From a virus, in IMG/VR virus record IMGVR_UViG_3300032092_000312, positions 1-21,210 of that record: a stretch of DNA of 21,210 bases; one strand, given 5' to 3'. Under the pieces are notes generated by a model that saw only the letters and a program-made list of their open reading frames with translations, did no database searches and was not told where the DNA came from. Position numbers and translations under genes: made by a program. This document shows, in pieces, positions 4,811 through 13,460 of the stretch. Numbering within the stretch: the first letter of the stretch is position 1; each line of letters begins with the position of its first letter.

Positions 4811-6397
4811 ATGGCTTATAATTTACCTTTACCCACTTCAGGACTTACAACAAACCAGTTAGGTTCTTTTGATATAGGATCTAATACTTTTGGCCCTAAT
4901 GAAAGTATTAATACTAATGAAGCTATAGAAAAAAATATAATTTTTGAAGGAATAATTATTGATAAAGACGCTAAACCCATCCCAGGTGTTACTGTTACTT
5001 TCTCACAAACCCCTGATCTTAATTCTCCCCCAGATAAAATTATTAAACCAATAACTAAAACTCTAACAACTGACTCAAAAGGAGAATGGTCAATAACATA
5101 TCCTTTAACAGATATTAATCTTAAATATGTTGATATAATATTTGTTAAACCTGAATATAAAACTGAAAAAGTAAAAAAACCACGAGTTACTAAAACTTAT
5201 CCTGTTGAAGAATTTACAGTTGAAAAAATTTCAACCTCAGAAAATGAACCTCCATATGAATATAGAGTTGGTAATGAAATTTTTAAAAACGCTGATCAAA
5301 TAAAAGCTAAGAAAGACGCTGATGATTATCAAACTAAAATGAGTAACCCTAAATATAAAGGGGCTAGTGTTGTAAAAATTAAGAAAAAATTAACTAAATC
5401 TCCTCCTATTAAAGAAGCTTTACAAAATTTAATTCAACCTATACTTGATGAAATAAGTGAAGCTGAAGTGAATCAATCTGATAAGATTAATAGTCGAAAA
5501 GTATTTCCTTTAGTTAAATTATCTTATTTAATAGCTATAGGTAAAGAAAAAGCTAAAGAAAAATTAATACCTTTTATAATGAAGATATTATTAAAATTTG
5601 GTTTACCTGTGGTACAAGCTATAGCTAATAAAATTTCTATTGATAAAGTTAAAGATCAAATCCTTTGCCCAACCATATCTGCCTTACAAAATTTAACTAA
5701 ACAACGAAATAAAATTACTAAACAAATAAATAGTCTTTACAAATCTATATCTACTATGGCTAAAGTATCTATGGGAATAGAAACAGCCATGTCCGCTTTA
5801 AAAATTGGTATCATAGCTATTGGACTTGTGCCTTTCCCCATGCCTCCAGCTGTACCTGTAGTAGCATCTAAACTTGAAGAATTATTAAAAAGATTTGGTG
5901 TTTTTGTGAATGTGGCTACATTAGCTTTAGCTGCTTTTGGTACTGTTTTAGGAATAATATTAGGTTTATTAAATGGATTGGATGCTCTTTTACAAATATG
6001 TCTTCAAAGTCAAAATGAAGCTATATCTGAAGGTAATGGAAATAATGGAGGTGATGGAAACAATGGAAATAATGGAAATAATAGAGGTAACGCTGGTCAA
6101 ATAGCTATTGAAACTTTTGAAAAAATTAATGATGAATTAAATTTATTTGTTAATGAGTCAACTGGTGTTAATAACCAAATTGTTATTAATAATAAACAAA
6201 CATATAAAGGATTTACTTTAAAATTAGTATTAGATCCTTATAGCCCATTACAATATCCTAAACGTTATGCTCAAGCATTAACATTAACAGGAGTCCCAGT
6301 ATTAAGAACAGATTCATCATTTGCGTCAGATCCTCAGATATTAATAGAACAATTAAAATTCCTTATAGATTCAAATCCTGATTTAACAGCTGGATAA
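4811..6397 (+). CDS. Putative hub-associated virion protein: carboxypeptidase-regulatory-like domain, hydrophobic helices, Asn/Gly linker
   Basis: 528 aa, a mosaic. After a disordered start, residues 43-120 form a beta-sandwich of the carboxypeptidase-regulatory-like type (FEGIIIDKDAKPIPGVTVTF, then a TDSKGEWSI turn). A Lys-rich stretch (120-200) leads to long helices (200-320). Two hydrophobic segments follow, residues 330-352 (IGIIAIGLVPFPMPPAVPVV) and 361-390 (FVNVATLALAAFGTVLGIIL). An Asn/Gly repeat at 408-427 joins them to a compact C-terminal domain (about 440-528). The gene directly abuts the spike gene and precedes gp25, so a hub role is likely. In T4 the hub also holds the tape measure gp29 (590 aa), and this protein could fill that place or insert into the inner membrane. 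I do not recognise a specific T4 homologue. Confidence 0.72.
   Translation: MAYNLPLPTSGLTTNQLGSFDIGSNTFGPNESINTNEAIEKNIIFEGIIIDKDAKPIPGVTVTFSQTPDLNSPPDKIIKPITKTLTTDSKGEWSITYPLTDINLKYVDIIFVKPEYKTEKVKKPRVTKTYPVEEFTVEKISTSENEPPYEYRVGNEIFKNADQIKAKKDADDYQTKMSNPKYKGASVVKIKKKLTKSPPIKEALQNLIQPILDEISEAEVNQSDKINSRKVFPLVKLSYLIAIGKEKAKEKLIPFIMKILLKFGLPVVQAIANKISIDKVKDQILCPTISALQNLTKQRNKITKQINSLYKSISTMAKVSMGIETAMSALKIGIIAIGLVPFPMPPAVPVVASKLEELLKRFGVFVNVATLALAAFGTVLGIILGLLNGLDALLQICLQSQNEAISEGNGNNGGDGNNGNNGNNRGNAGQIAIETFEKINDELNLFVNESTGVNNQIVINNKQTYKGFTLKLVLDPYSPLQYPKRYAQALTLTGVPVLRTDSSFASDPQILIEQLKFLIDSNPDLTAG
6032..6091 (+). repeat. Asn/Gly-coding tandem repeat
   Basis: Sixty bases built mainly from 9-bp GGAAATAAT-like units (at 6038, 6056, 6065 and 6074) encode residues 408-427 of the 528-aa protein, almost only Gly and Asn. 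It is a flexible linker and a likely site of length change by slippage. Confidence 0.8.
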
Positions 6398-6413
6398 TTA
6401 AATATTTATATAT

Positions 6414-6761
6414 ATGAAAATAGATTTATTAAAAAAGTTAATTAAAGAAGCAGTTCATGAGGCAATTCAAGAAGAAATTAAAGATATACTTCTTGAAGCA
6501 GTACGAGCTCCTAAAACTGTAGTTAATGAAAATGCTAATCCTATTCCTTATACTACAAAACCTTCAACCATCAACCCAGATATTAAACGTAATTTACGTA
6601 ATATGATAGGAGGTGAATTTGATGCTACTATAGTAGCTAATTCATCACATACTCAACCAGCTTATACTCCTCCTCCTATTAGCACAACAGGTGAAGGTTC
6701 AAGTTTACCTGGTGGTGAAGTAAGTTTAGATCAAATAATGGGATTAATGAGTACTAAATAA
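6414..6761 (+). CDS. 115-aa protein: amphipathic helix plus disordered tail, function unknown
   Basis: 115 aa. Residues 1-30 form a long amphipathic helix (LLKKLIKEAVHEAIQEEIK), with Leu/Ile/Val on one face and Lys/Glu on the other. Residues 31-100 are rich in Pro, Thr, Ser, Asn and Gly and look disordered, and a short C-terminal helix (LDQIMGLM) ends the chain. I do not recognise a family. The start at 6414 follows a TATTTATA box (6403-6410), and the stop overlaps the gp25 start as TAATG. The position between hub and wedge genes suggests a small assembly factor or linker in the baseplate; this is inference. Confidence 0.75.
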   Translation: MKIDLLKKLIKEAVHEAIQEEIKDILLEAVRAPKTVVNENANPIPYTTKPSTINPDIKRNLRNMIGGEFDATIVANSSHTQPAYTPPPISTTGEGSSLPGGEVSLDQIMGLMSTK

Positions 6762-7165
6762 TGGCTGTACAAATATCATATCGTCATCCTTTAGATATAG
6801 ATAAAAGAGTAGCTATAGGAGTATCTATTCCATTTAATGGTCCTGCTGTTTTTAATCCTATATATATAACTAGTGATCAAATTAAATCTAATATAATTAA
6901 TTTTATATTAACAAATAAAGGAGAAAAATTATTTCAACCTAATTATGGGGCTGATTTAAGAAGAATGATTTTTGAGAATATAAATGAAAATAATTTAAAA
7001 ACTTTAGAAATTAAATTAACTAATGATATACAAAATACTTTTCCAAATGTAAAAATTCAAAGTTTAATTTTTTCTCAACCTACTTTTCAAGAATATTCTT
7101 TACAATTAGATATAACATATACTTACTTTAATAATTCTTCTCAAAATATTCAAATATTATTATAA
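6761..7165 (+). CDS. gp25: Baseplate wedge subunit gp25
   Basis: 134 aa, matching T4 gp25 (132 aa). The family signature is visible at about residues 53-72: a GEKLFQPNYGADLRRMIFE block with the Gly-Glu-x-x-x-x-Pro-x-[FY]-Gly pattern shared by gp25, P2 gpW and type VI secretion TssE. The C-terminus is a beta-rich tail. gp25 connects the wedge core (gp6/gp7) to the first ring of the contractile sheath and helps start sheath assembly. The gene sits directly before gp6, an arrangement common in contractile tail systems. The start overlaps the stop of the 115-aa gene; no Shine-Dalgarno site is present. Confidence 0.93.
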   Translation: MAVQISYRHPLDIDKRVAIGVSIPFNGPAVFNPIYITSDQIKSNIINFILTNKGEKLFQPNYGADLRRMIFENINENNLKTLEIKLTNDIQNTFPNVKIQSLIFSQPTFQEYSLQLDITYTYFNNSSQNIQILL

Positions 7166-7172
7166 AATATAA

Positions 7173-9011
7173 ATGGCTACAGAAAATAGAGATATAAAAT
7201 ACTTAAATAAAGATTTTGGTGATTTAAGGAATGCTCTTATTGAATTTACTAAAACTTATTTCCCTAGCACTTATAATGATTTTTCCCCATCATCCCCTGG
7301 TATGATGTTTATGGAAATGTCAGCTTATATAGGTGATGTTTTATCATTTTATCTTGATAATCAAATTCAAGAAACTTTTGCTCAATACGCTAGACAAGAA
7401 AGTAATTTATATTCTTTAGCTTATATGTTAGGTTATAAACCTAAAGTAACAGGAGCTGCTACTGTATCTATTGATTTTTACCAAAAAATTCCTTTAGCTG
7501 GAGGTGAACCAGATTATGATTATGCTGTTTATATTCCAAGTAATATAGCTTTATCTTCTAATATAGCTGGTGCTTCAAATTTTTTATTAACTAATCCTGT
7601 AGATTTTTCTTTTTCTAGCCATCAAGACCCCACAGAAATAACAGCTGTTCCTCCTACAACACCTGGTGGTCCTGTTGAATATTATCTTCTTAAAAAAACT
7701 AAAGAAGCAGTTTCTGGGAATATTCAAACTAAAACATTTACTTTTGGAACAGCTCAGCGATTTCAAACAATTGAAATTAATGATTCTAATATTATACAAA
7801 TATTAGATATTGTAGATAGTGATGGTAATATATGGTATGAAGTACCTTATTTAGCCCAAGAAATGGTTATAGATAATATAACTAACACAGAGACAGACTC
7901 AGGAGAGGTACCTTATTTATTACAATTAAAAAAAGTACCTAGAAGATTTGTATCAAGATTTATCTCACCTTCAGTTCTTCAAATTCAATTTGGAGCAGGC
8001 ACAACCACAGCTAATGTTGAAGAAGAAGTAATCCCTAACCCAAATAATATTGGATCAACCTTAACAAGAGGAATTTCCCCATCTTTTGTTAATACAGCTT
8101 ATGATCCAGCTAATTTTTTGTATACTAGCACATATGGTATTTCTCCTTCTAATACTACTTTAACTATTAGATATTTAACAGGAGGTGGAGTATCAGCTAA
8201 TATACCTGCTAACTCTCTTAACACTATATCTAACACAACAAGTATTACTTTTCCATCAGGTATAAGTGGAGTGTTAGCTGAAGAAATTAAAAACTCAGTT
8301 GTAATTAATAACCCAGTAGCAGCTAGTGGTGGTCAAAATGGAGACACAGTTGAGGAATTAAAACTTAACTCATTAGCAGCTTTTGGTACTCAATTAAGAA
8401 CAGTGACTCAAGCTGATTATATTATTAGAGCTTTAAGTTTACCATCTCAATATGGATCTTTAGCTAAAGTCTATGCTGAACCAGAAAAACTAGAAAATTT
8501 AACCCCAGGTGAATCTTTATCAGCTACAAACTTATATGTTTTAGCTTATGATAGTAATAAAAATTTAAAAGCAGCTTCACCAAGTTTAAAAAATAATTTA
8601 AAAAAATACTTATCTCAATATAGAATGGTTAATGATTCTATTAAAATTAGAGATGGTTATGTTATTAATATTAGTGTTGGATTTGATATAATTGTATTAC
8701 CTAATTTTAATAATAATGATGTGCTGCTTAGATGTGTGAATGCTATTAAAGGTTATTTTAATATTGATAAATGGCAAATGAATGAACCTATTATTTTAAA
8801 AGATATATATATATTATTAGATAAAATAAATGGTGTTCAAACAGTTAGTGATGTGAATATCACCAATTTAATAGGAGGTAATTACTCTCCTTGGGCATTT
8901 GATATACCTGGAGCTACAAGTGGGAATGTAATTTATCCTTCTGTGGATCCAATGATCTTTGAAGTCAAATTCCCAGATATCGATATTAAAGGACGCGTTG
9001 TATCTTTATAA
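7173..9011 (+). CDS. gp6: Baseplate wedge subunit gp6 (baseplate J-like)
   Basis: 612 aa, compared with 660 in T4. The N-terminus (NKDFGDLRNALIEFTKTYFP, then SPGMMFMEMSAYIGDVLSFY and a LGYKPK block) is characteristic of gp6 in T4-like phages. The middle and C-terminal half have the baseplate-J plan, including DTVEELKLNSLAAFGTQLRT followed by VTQADYIIRAL (about residues 392-418). Near the end there is a helix-strand motif in which WQMNEPIILKDIYILLDKIN matches the usual J-family C-terminal block. gp6 dimers form the inner ring of the baseplate and drive its conformational change on host contact. It lies seven bases after gp25 and shows no truncation. Confidence 0.93.
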   Translation: MATENRDIKYLNKDFGDLRNALIEFTKTYFPSTYNDFSPSSPGMMFMEMSAYIGDVLSFYLDNQIQETFAQYARQESNLYSLAYMLGYKPKVTGAATVSIDFYQKIPLAGGEPDYDYAVYIPSNIALSSNIAGASNFLLTNPVDFSFSSHQDPTEITAVPPTTPGGPVEYYLLKKTKEAVSGNIQTKTFTFGTAQRFQTIEINDSNIIQILDIVDSDGNIWYEVPYLAQEMVIDNITNTETDSGEVPYLLQLKKVPRRFVSRFISPSVLQIQFGAGTTTANVEEEVIPNPNNIGSTLTRGISPSFVNTAYDPANFLYTSTYGISPSNTTLTIRYLTGGGVSANIPANSLNTISNTTSITFPSGISGVLAEEIKNSVVINNPVAASGGQNGDTVEELKLNSLAAFGTQLRTVTQADYIIRALSLPSQYGSLAKVYAEPEKLENLTPGESLSATNLYVLAYDSNKNLKAASPSLKNNLKKYLSQYRMVNDSIKIRDGYVINISVGFDIIVLPNFNNNDVLLRCVNAIKGYFNIDKWQMNEPIILKDIYILLDKINGVQTVSDVNITNLIGGNYSPWAFDIPGATSGNVIYPSVDPMIFEVKFPDIDIKGRVVSL

Positions 9012-9033
9012 TTTTTTATATTTATAATTAAAA

Positions 9034-10155
9034 ATGGCTGTTTATAAGATTTTTCCAACTAAAGATGCTACTATCTATTCATTATACCCTAGTAAAAATA
9101 CTGGTTTAGATGAAATTATAGAAGCTTCAACTATTATTACTAATGCTTCATCTTTACCGCATACTAGTAGATTTTTAATTCAATTCTCTACTAGTGAAAT
9201 TAATGATATTATTAATAATAAAATTAGTGGATCTCAATGGCAAGCTAATTTTAGAGGATATTTATCTAATTTAGAAGGATTAAATTTAGATACTCGATTA
9301 GAATTTTACCCTATCTCATCTTCTTGGAATATGGGCACAGGTAAATATAATTATTCTCCTGAAACACAAAATGGTGTTAGCTGGACTTGGAGATCTTACT
9401 CAGGTAGCAATGCTTGGACTACAAGCGGATTTTCAGCTTATGTTACTGCTTCATATAGTGGAACATTAGGAGGAAGTACATGGTATACTGGATCATCTAA
9501 CCCTACAGTTTTACCTATATTTTCAACTCAGAGTTTCACTTATTTTGATACAGGTGATATTAATACTAATATCACTAATATGGTTAAAGCATGGTATAGT
9601 GGTACTATTGATAATAACGGTTTAATAGCTAAACAAGCTGTTGAATTTATTTATGATGATAACTATCAAATTAAAACACAGTTCTTTTCTAGAGATACTA
9701 GCACTATTTATCCTCCTCAATTAGAATTTAGATGGAGAGATTATATATTTAATACAGGCTCTTCTACTAATACTACATTAAACACTACCCATGCTACTAT
9801 AGCTATTAATGAAAACCCAGGTATTTTCTATCCTGAAAGTATAAATAAATTTAGAATTAATAGTAGACCAACATATCCAACAAGAACTTTTCAAACAGCT
9901 TCCTATTATACAAAAAATTATTATCTTCCAACGTCATCATATTATTCAATAAAAGACTTGGATACTAATGAAGTTGTTATAGATTACGATGATCAATATA
10001 CTCAATTAAGTGCTGATGAACAAGGTAGTTATTTTACATTATATATGAATGGTTTAGAACCTGAAAGATATTATAAGATTTTAATTAAAACTATTATTAA
10101 TGGTTCAACAATAATTTTTGATGATAATTATTATTTTAAAATCATAAATGGCTAA
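9034..10155 (+). CDS. DNRLRE-like virion protein, probably baseplate
   Basis: 373 aa. Residues 1-60 (IFPTKDATIYSLYPSKNTG, then SRFLIQFS) and about 170-235 (TGDINTNITNMVKAWYSG, NGLIAK, then FFSRDTSTIYPPQLEFRW) match the layout of DNRLRE domains, beta-sandwich folds best known from extracellular and cell-surface proteins. Between them are aromatic-rich segments with many Ser/Thr/Gly (SSWNMGTGKYNYSPETQNG). The last 100 residues look like a second beta domain. No signal peptide is present, as expected for a virion part. The gene follows gp6 and overlaps the next gene by eight bases. T4 has gp7 and gp8 here, and I see no clear similarity to either. A surface-exposed wedge or fibre-attachment protein is the likeliest role. 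Confidence 0.72.
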   Translation: MAVYKIFPTKDATIYSLYPSKNTGLDEIIEASTIITNASSLPHTSRFLIQFSTSEINDIINNKISGSQWQANFRGYLSNLEGLNLDTRLEFYPISSSWNMGTGKYNYSPETQNGVSWTWRSYSGSNAWTTSGFSAYVTASYSGTLGGSTWYTGSSNPTVLPIFSTQSFTYFDTGDINTNITNMVKAWYSGTIDNNGLIAKQAVEFIYDDNYQIKTQFFSRDTSTIYPPQLEFRWRDYIFNTGSSTNTTLNTTHATIAINENPGIFYPESINKFRINSRPTYPTRTFQTASYYTKNYYLPTSSYYSIKDLDTNEVVIDYDDQYTQLSADEQGSYFTLYMNGLEPERYYKILIKTIINGSTIIFDDNYYFKIING

Positions 10156-10504
10156 TTATACTTTAAATAGAACTGTTTTTAAAAAAGAAGCTTATGAAAA
10201 TGCTATAGATACTTCTTTCGCTCAAGTATCAACACCTACTCCTCCTTTAGAAGATACTATCACAATAGAAGAATTTTTTAGTTTATATGATATTCTCTTT
10301 TATGATATACCAACTATAGGAGAAGTAAATTCACATGAATATATAGCTCAAACAAGTGGTGAATATGCTGATTTTGATAAAACAAATGAAGAAATTCAAG
10401 CATTATTAGATGAGATAACTGAATTAAGAAGACAAAATTTAGATTTAAATCAACAAGTTATTAATCTACAAATCTCAGCTAGCTCACCTCCAACTGTTAC
10501 TTAA
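10148..10504 (+). CDS. 118-aa coiled-coil protein, probably virion-associated
   Basis: 118 aa. The N-terminal 75 residues are acidic and rich in aromatic residues (EEFFSLYDILFYDIPT). Residues 78-110 form a clear coiled coil (EEIQALLDEITELRRQNLDL) with Leu/Ile at heptad positions, followed by a short Ser/Pro tail. No family is recognised. The ATG at 10148 lies within the last codons of the DNRLRE-like gene, giving an eight-base overlap that suggests coupled expression. A small trimerising or bridging component between baseplate proteins would fit the position and coiled coil. Confidence 0.72.
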   Translation: MANYTLNRTVFKKEAYENAIDTSFAQVSTPTPPLEDTITIEEFFSLYDILFYDIPTIGEVNSHEYIAQTSGEYADFDKTNEEIQALLDEITELRRQNLDLNQQVINLQISASSPPTVT

Positions 10505-10515
10505 TATTACCCCTA

Positions 10516-13431
10516 ATGTCAGCTATAATTAATCAAATAAACCCAGTTACTTTTGAGTTACAAACATATACACCTCAAGATTTAACATCTATCCCTTCTG
10601 AAAAAATTAACTCAGATTGGGGAGGAACTAGTAGTTATGCCGAATGTACTATTATATCAGCTGATGGTAATTTTCAAATAACTGATCAAAATTTTAATAG
10701 TTCTTTAGGATCTACTTTTGTATCATCTGATGGTGTATCTTATAATGTTGATTTAGATCCTGAAAAAGTTTTAATAAATAAAGGATTCACTAGTGGTGAA
10801 TATAATGTAGTTTTTAGATTTTTAAGAAATGAATTAAGTTCATCTTCTGATAATCGACCTTATCTTATTAAAGAAATATCAGCTGATAGAACAGAATTAA
10901 GAATAGTATCAAATTTCATAAATAATGATGATCTAATAAAATTTGTGACAGAATTTAGATCTAGGCCTAATTCTGGGTATTTTCAAGATTTTTATCTTAA
11001 TTTTGGCAGTAATAATTTAATTATAGCTAATAATTTATTAATTGATAATTCAAAAGAAAAATATGATTTATTAATTAATTTATATGAACCCTTACCTCAA
11101 CAATTTAGGCTAAGAGAACCATTATGGATAGTAACTCAACCAGCTGACCCTTTAGCTTTTAATGTTAAATTTCAACCTAAAGTAGTTAAACCTAAAGTTT
11201 TCACTCCAACTCTTAAGAGTGCTAATTTTAATATACCTATAAAAGATAAAACTAATAATTCAACAACATATCTTACTTATAATCAACTAATAACATCTTC
11301 TTCAATCACACCATATCAACAACTTCTTTCTTATTTAGAAGAAAAAAGTATTGATATAGGTGTTGATTATACTAAATTTGAAAATTTTGTACATTTCTCT
11401 TCAGCTAAAACTAGAATAGAAAATTTTTATTTTAAATTAAAACTAATTAATCAGTATAGACTTGAAATTAGAGATTTAGAAGCCTCTTCAACTAACTATG
11501 ATCCTGTAAAAGCCAATGTGGTCCTCATCCAGGATAAAATTAGTAATGTAATTAAGAATTTTGATGGTTATGAATATTTTTTATATTTTACTTCAGGTTC
11601 AGAATATGCTTATCCTAAAAGTGCTACTACCCTAACTCCTCCATATAGTTTATTAGCTACATCAAGTGCAGCTGCTCAGTCATGGTTAACATCATCACTA
11701 GAAAGTGCTTCTATTTATGACGCTAATAATAAAGATTACCTATATTACACTATCCCCGATTATTTAAGGGAAGATCCTCAAAATGACCCATATAAGATTT
11801 TTATTGATATGATGGGACAATATTATGATAATATATGGATTTATTATAAAGATGTTTCTAATCGTTATAATGGAGATAATAGATTAAATTACGGTATATC
11901 TAAAGATCTAGTAGCGGATGCTATTAAATCATTTGGATTAAACATTTACCAAAATAACGCTTCCTCAGATGATTTATTTAATGCTTTTATAGGATACAAC
12001 CCAAATAGTACAGCTCGTAAAGTAACTTCAGCTACATTACCTCCAAAAGCTGATAAAGAAGTTATAACAACCTATGAATTTGTCTCTCAAGAATCTTTAA
12101 ATATACCTTTAAATGATGTAAGTAAAGAAATATATAAACGTATTTACCATAATTTACCTTATTTATTAAAATCCAAAGGAACAGTCGCTGGTTTGCAAAA
12201 CATCATCAGCATGTTTGGTATAACTAGCTCTATTTTAACTATAAAAGAATTTGGAGGTGTATATAGCTTACCTGATAGCCCTAATATAGCATCTTATCCT
12301 GGAGCGCAAATAGTAACAGGGATTGGAGATGTTATTCCTGATAATATAGAAATCATATCAGATACTAAAGCTTCTTCATCAATGGTTCCTATAGTCACTT
12401 TAGATGGAGACAATACTTATAAACCAATGGTATTACCAATGGTTAAAAGTGTATTCCAAGAACCATGGTATGATTCTCCAATTAAAAAAAGTTTATCCCC
12501 TAGTGTTAATACTATAGAAATAGGATTTTCTCCACAAAATGATCTTGATAATTATATTAAAGACATTACTTCTCAAACAGATATTGGAGCACTTATAGCT
12601 AATCCTATTCTTGATTATCTTGGATATAGTCCATATTATGCTTCTGTTTTGAGTTTTGCTTCTCTTACTTTAGATAATAATACTTATGATTTAATGTCTT
12701 ATATTAGATTAATAAAATATTTTGATAATTTATTATTCTTAATGATTAAAGATTTTACTCCAGCTAAAACAAATCTTAAATCAGGAATTATTATTAAACC
12801 GCATCTATTAAATAGAAGTAAACTTGATACTCCTAAAGCTTATATAAATAGTAGTTCATATACAAGTTTAATACCTCCCTCAGACCAAGTTATAGGAGGT
12901 ACAGGAGGTGCATTTGATAAATTTAATACTCTAACTCACCCTTCAAATAGTCAATTTTGGTATGAACAAATACCTACTCCTTTAGGTTACACTAGTTCAT
13001 ATCATAAAGATCAATCTGAATTTTATAATGGTGAATTACCTAATTATCCTTTAATAGTAACTAACGGAGAAGTTAATGCTTTAAATATATTAAAGAATAA
13101 TCCAACTTACTTAAATTTCCAAATAGTCAATTTCTCAAACCCCTCAGCTTCATTTATAAATGGAGGTGATCCTGGGTCAAATACTATAGCTTTATGGTTT
13201 GACGCTACAGAAGGAACATTTAATACACCTAATATATATCTCCCACCTAATTATGGCCCTGGACTTAGTGGAATTACTAACTCACCAAATAGTACTCCAA
13301 CTTCAACAGTTCCAGATTCATTACCTATAACTACAGATAGGGGAGGATCATCAGGAGGTGGAACAGGTGGTAGCATAATAGGAGGTGGAGGTAGAAATAC
13401 TTACCCTGATGCTCCTCAATCATCAAGATAA
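10516..13431 (+). CDS. Large baseplate wedge candidate, gp7 / tail protein I-like core
   Basis: 971 aa, close to the 1032 aa of T4 gp7. Residues 429-470 (FIDMMGQYYDNIWIYYKDV) and 536-585 (YHNLPYLLKSKGTVAGLQ, then ITSSILTIKEFGG) carry the Lys-Gly-Thr block (554-556) and the helices around it typical of the P2 gpI / tail protein I family, which pairs with gpJ/gp6 in the wedge. Long N- and C-terminal extensions flank this core. The last 30 residues are Gly/Ser-rich (about 942-962) and disordered. The position downstream of gp6 and the length agree with a gp7 role: gp7 and two gp6 copies form the wedge core. The identification rests on motif and position, not on overall similarity. A 29-base gap with a TATTTATT box follows. 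Confidence 0.68.
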   Translation: MSAIINQINPVTFELQTYTPQDLTSIPSEKINSDWGGTSSYAECTIISADGNFQITDQNFNSSLGSTFVSSDGVSYNVDLDPEKVLINKGFTSGEYNVVFRFLRNELSSSSDNRPYLIKEISADRTELRIVSNFINNDDLIKFVTEFRSRPNSGYFQDFYLNFGSNNLIIANNLLIDNSKEKYDLLINLYEPLPQQFRLREPLWIVTQPADPLAFNVKFQPKVVKPKVFTPTLKSANFNIPIKDKTNNSTTYLTYNQLITSSSITPYQQLLSYLEEKSIDIGVDYTKFENFVHFSSAKTRIENFYFKLKLINQYRLEIRDLEASSTNYDPVKANVVLIQDKISNVIKNFDGYEYFLYFTSGSEYAYPKSATTLTPPYSLLATSSAAAQSWLTSSLESASIYDANNKDYLYYTIPDYLREDPQNDPYKIFIDMMGQYYDNIWIYYKDVSNRYNGDNRLNYGISKDLVADAIKSFGLNIYQNNASSDDLFNAFIGYNPNSTARKVTSATLPPKADKEVITTYEFVSQESLNIPLNDVSKEIYKRIYHNLPYLLKSKGTVAGLQNIISMFGITSSILTIKEFGGVYSLPDSPNIASYPGAQIVTGIGDVIPDNIEIISDTKASSSMVPIVTLDGDNTYKPMVLPMVKSVFQEPWYDSPIKKSLSPSVNTIEIGFSPQNDLDNYIKDITSQTDIGALIANPILDYLGYSPYYASVLSFASLTLDNNTYDLMSYIRLIKYFDNLLFLMIKDFTPAKTNLKSGIIIKPHLLNRSKLDTPKAYINSSSYTSLIPPSDQVIGGTGGAFDKFNTLTHPSNSQFWYEQIPTPLGYTSSYHKDQSEFYNGELPNYPLIVTNGEVNALNILKNNPTYLNFQIVNFSNPSASFINGGDPGSNTIALWFDATEGTFNTPNIYLPPNYGPGLSGITNSPNSTPTSTVPDSLPITTDRGGSSGGGTGGSIIGGGGRNTYPDAPQSSR

Positions 13432-13460
13432 TATAAAATTAATATTTATTATTAAAAAAT

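Noticed and set aside
6607-6615. AGGAGGTGA inside the 115-aa gene as an internal ribosome binding site
   Set aside because: The ATG that follows opens a frame of only a few codons; the motif encodes Gly-Gly-Glu and similar Gly-coding matches occur in other genes.
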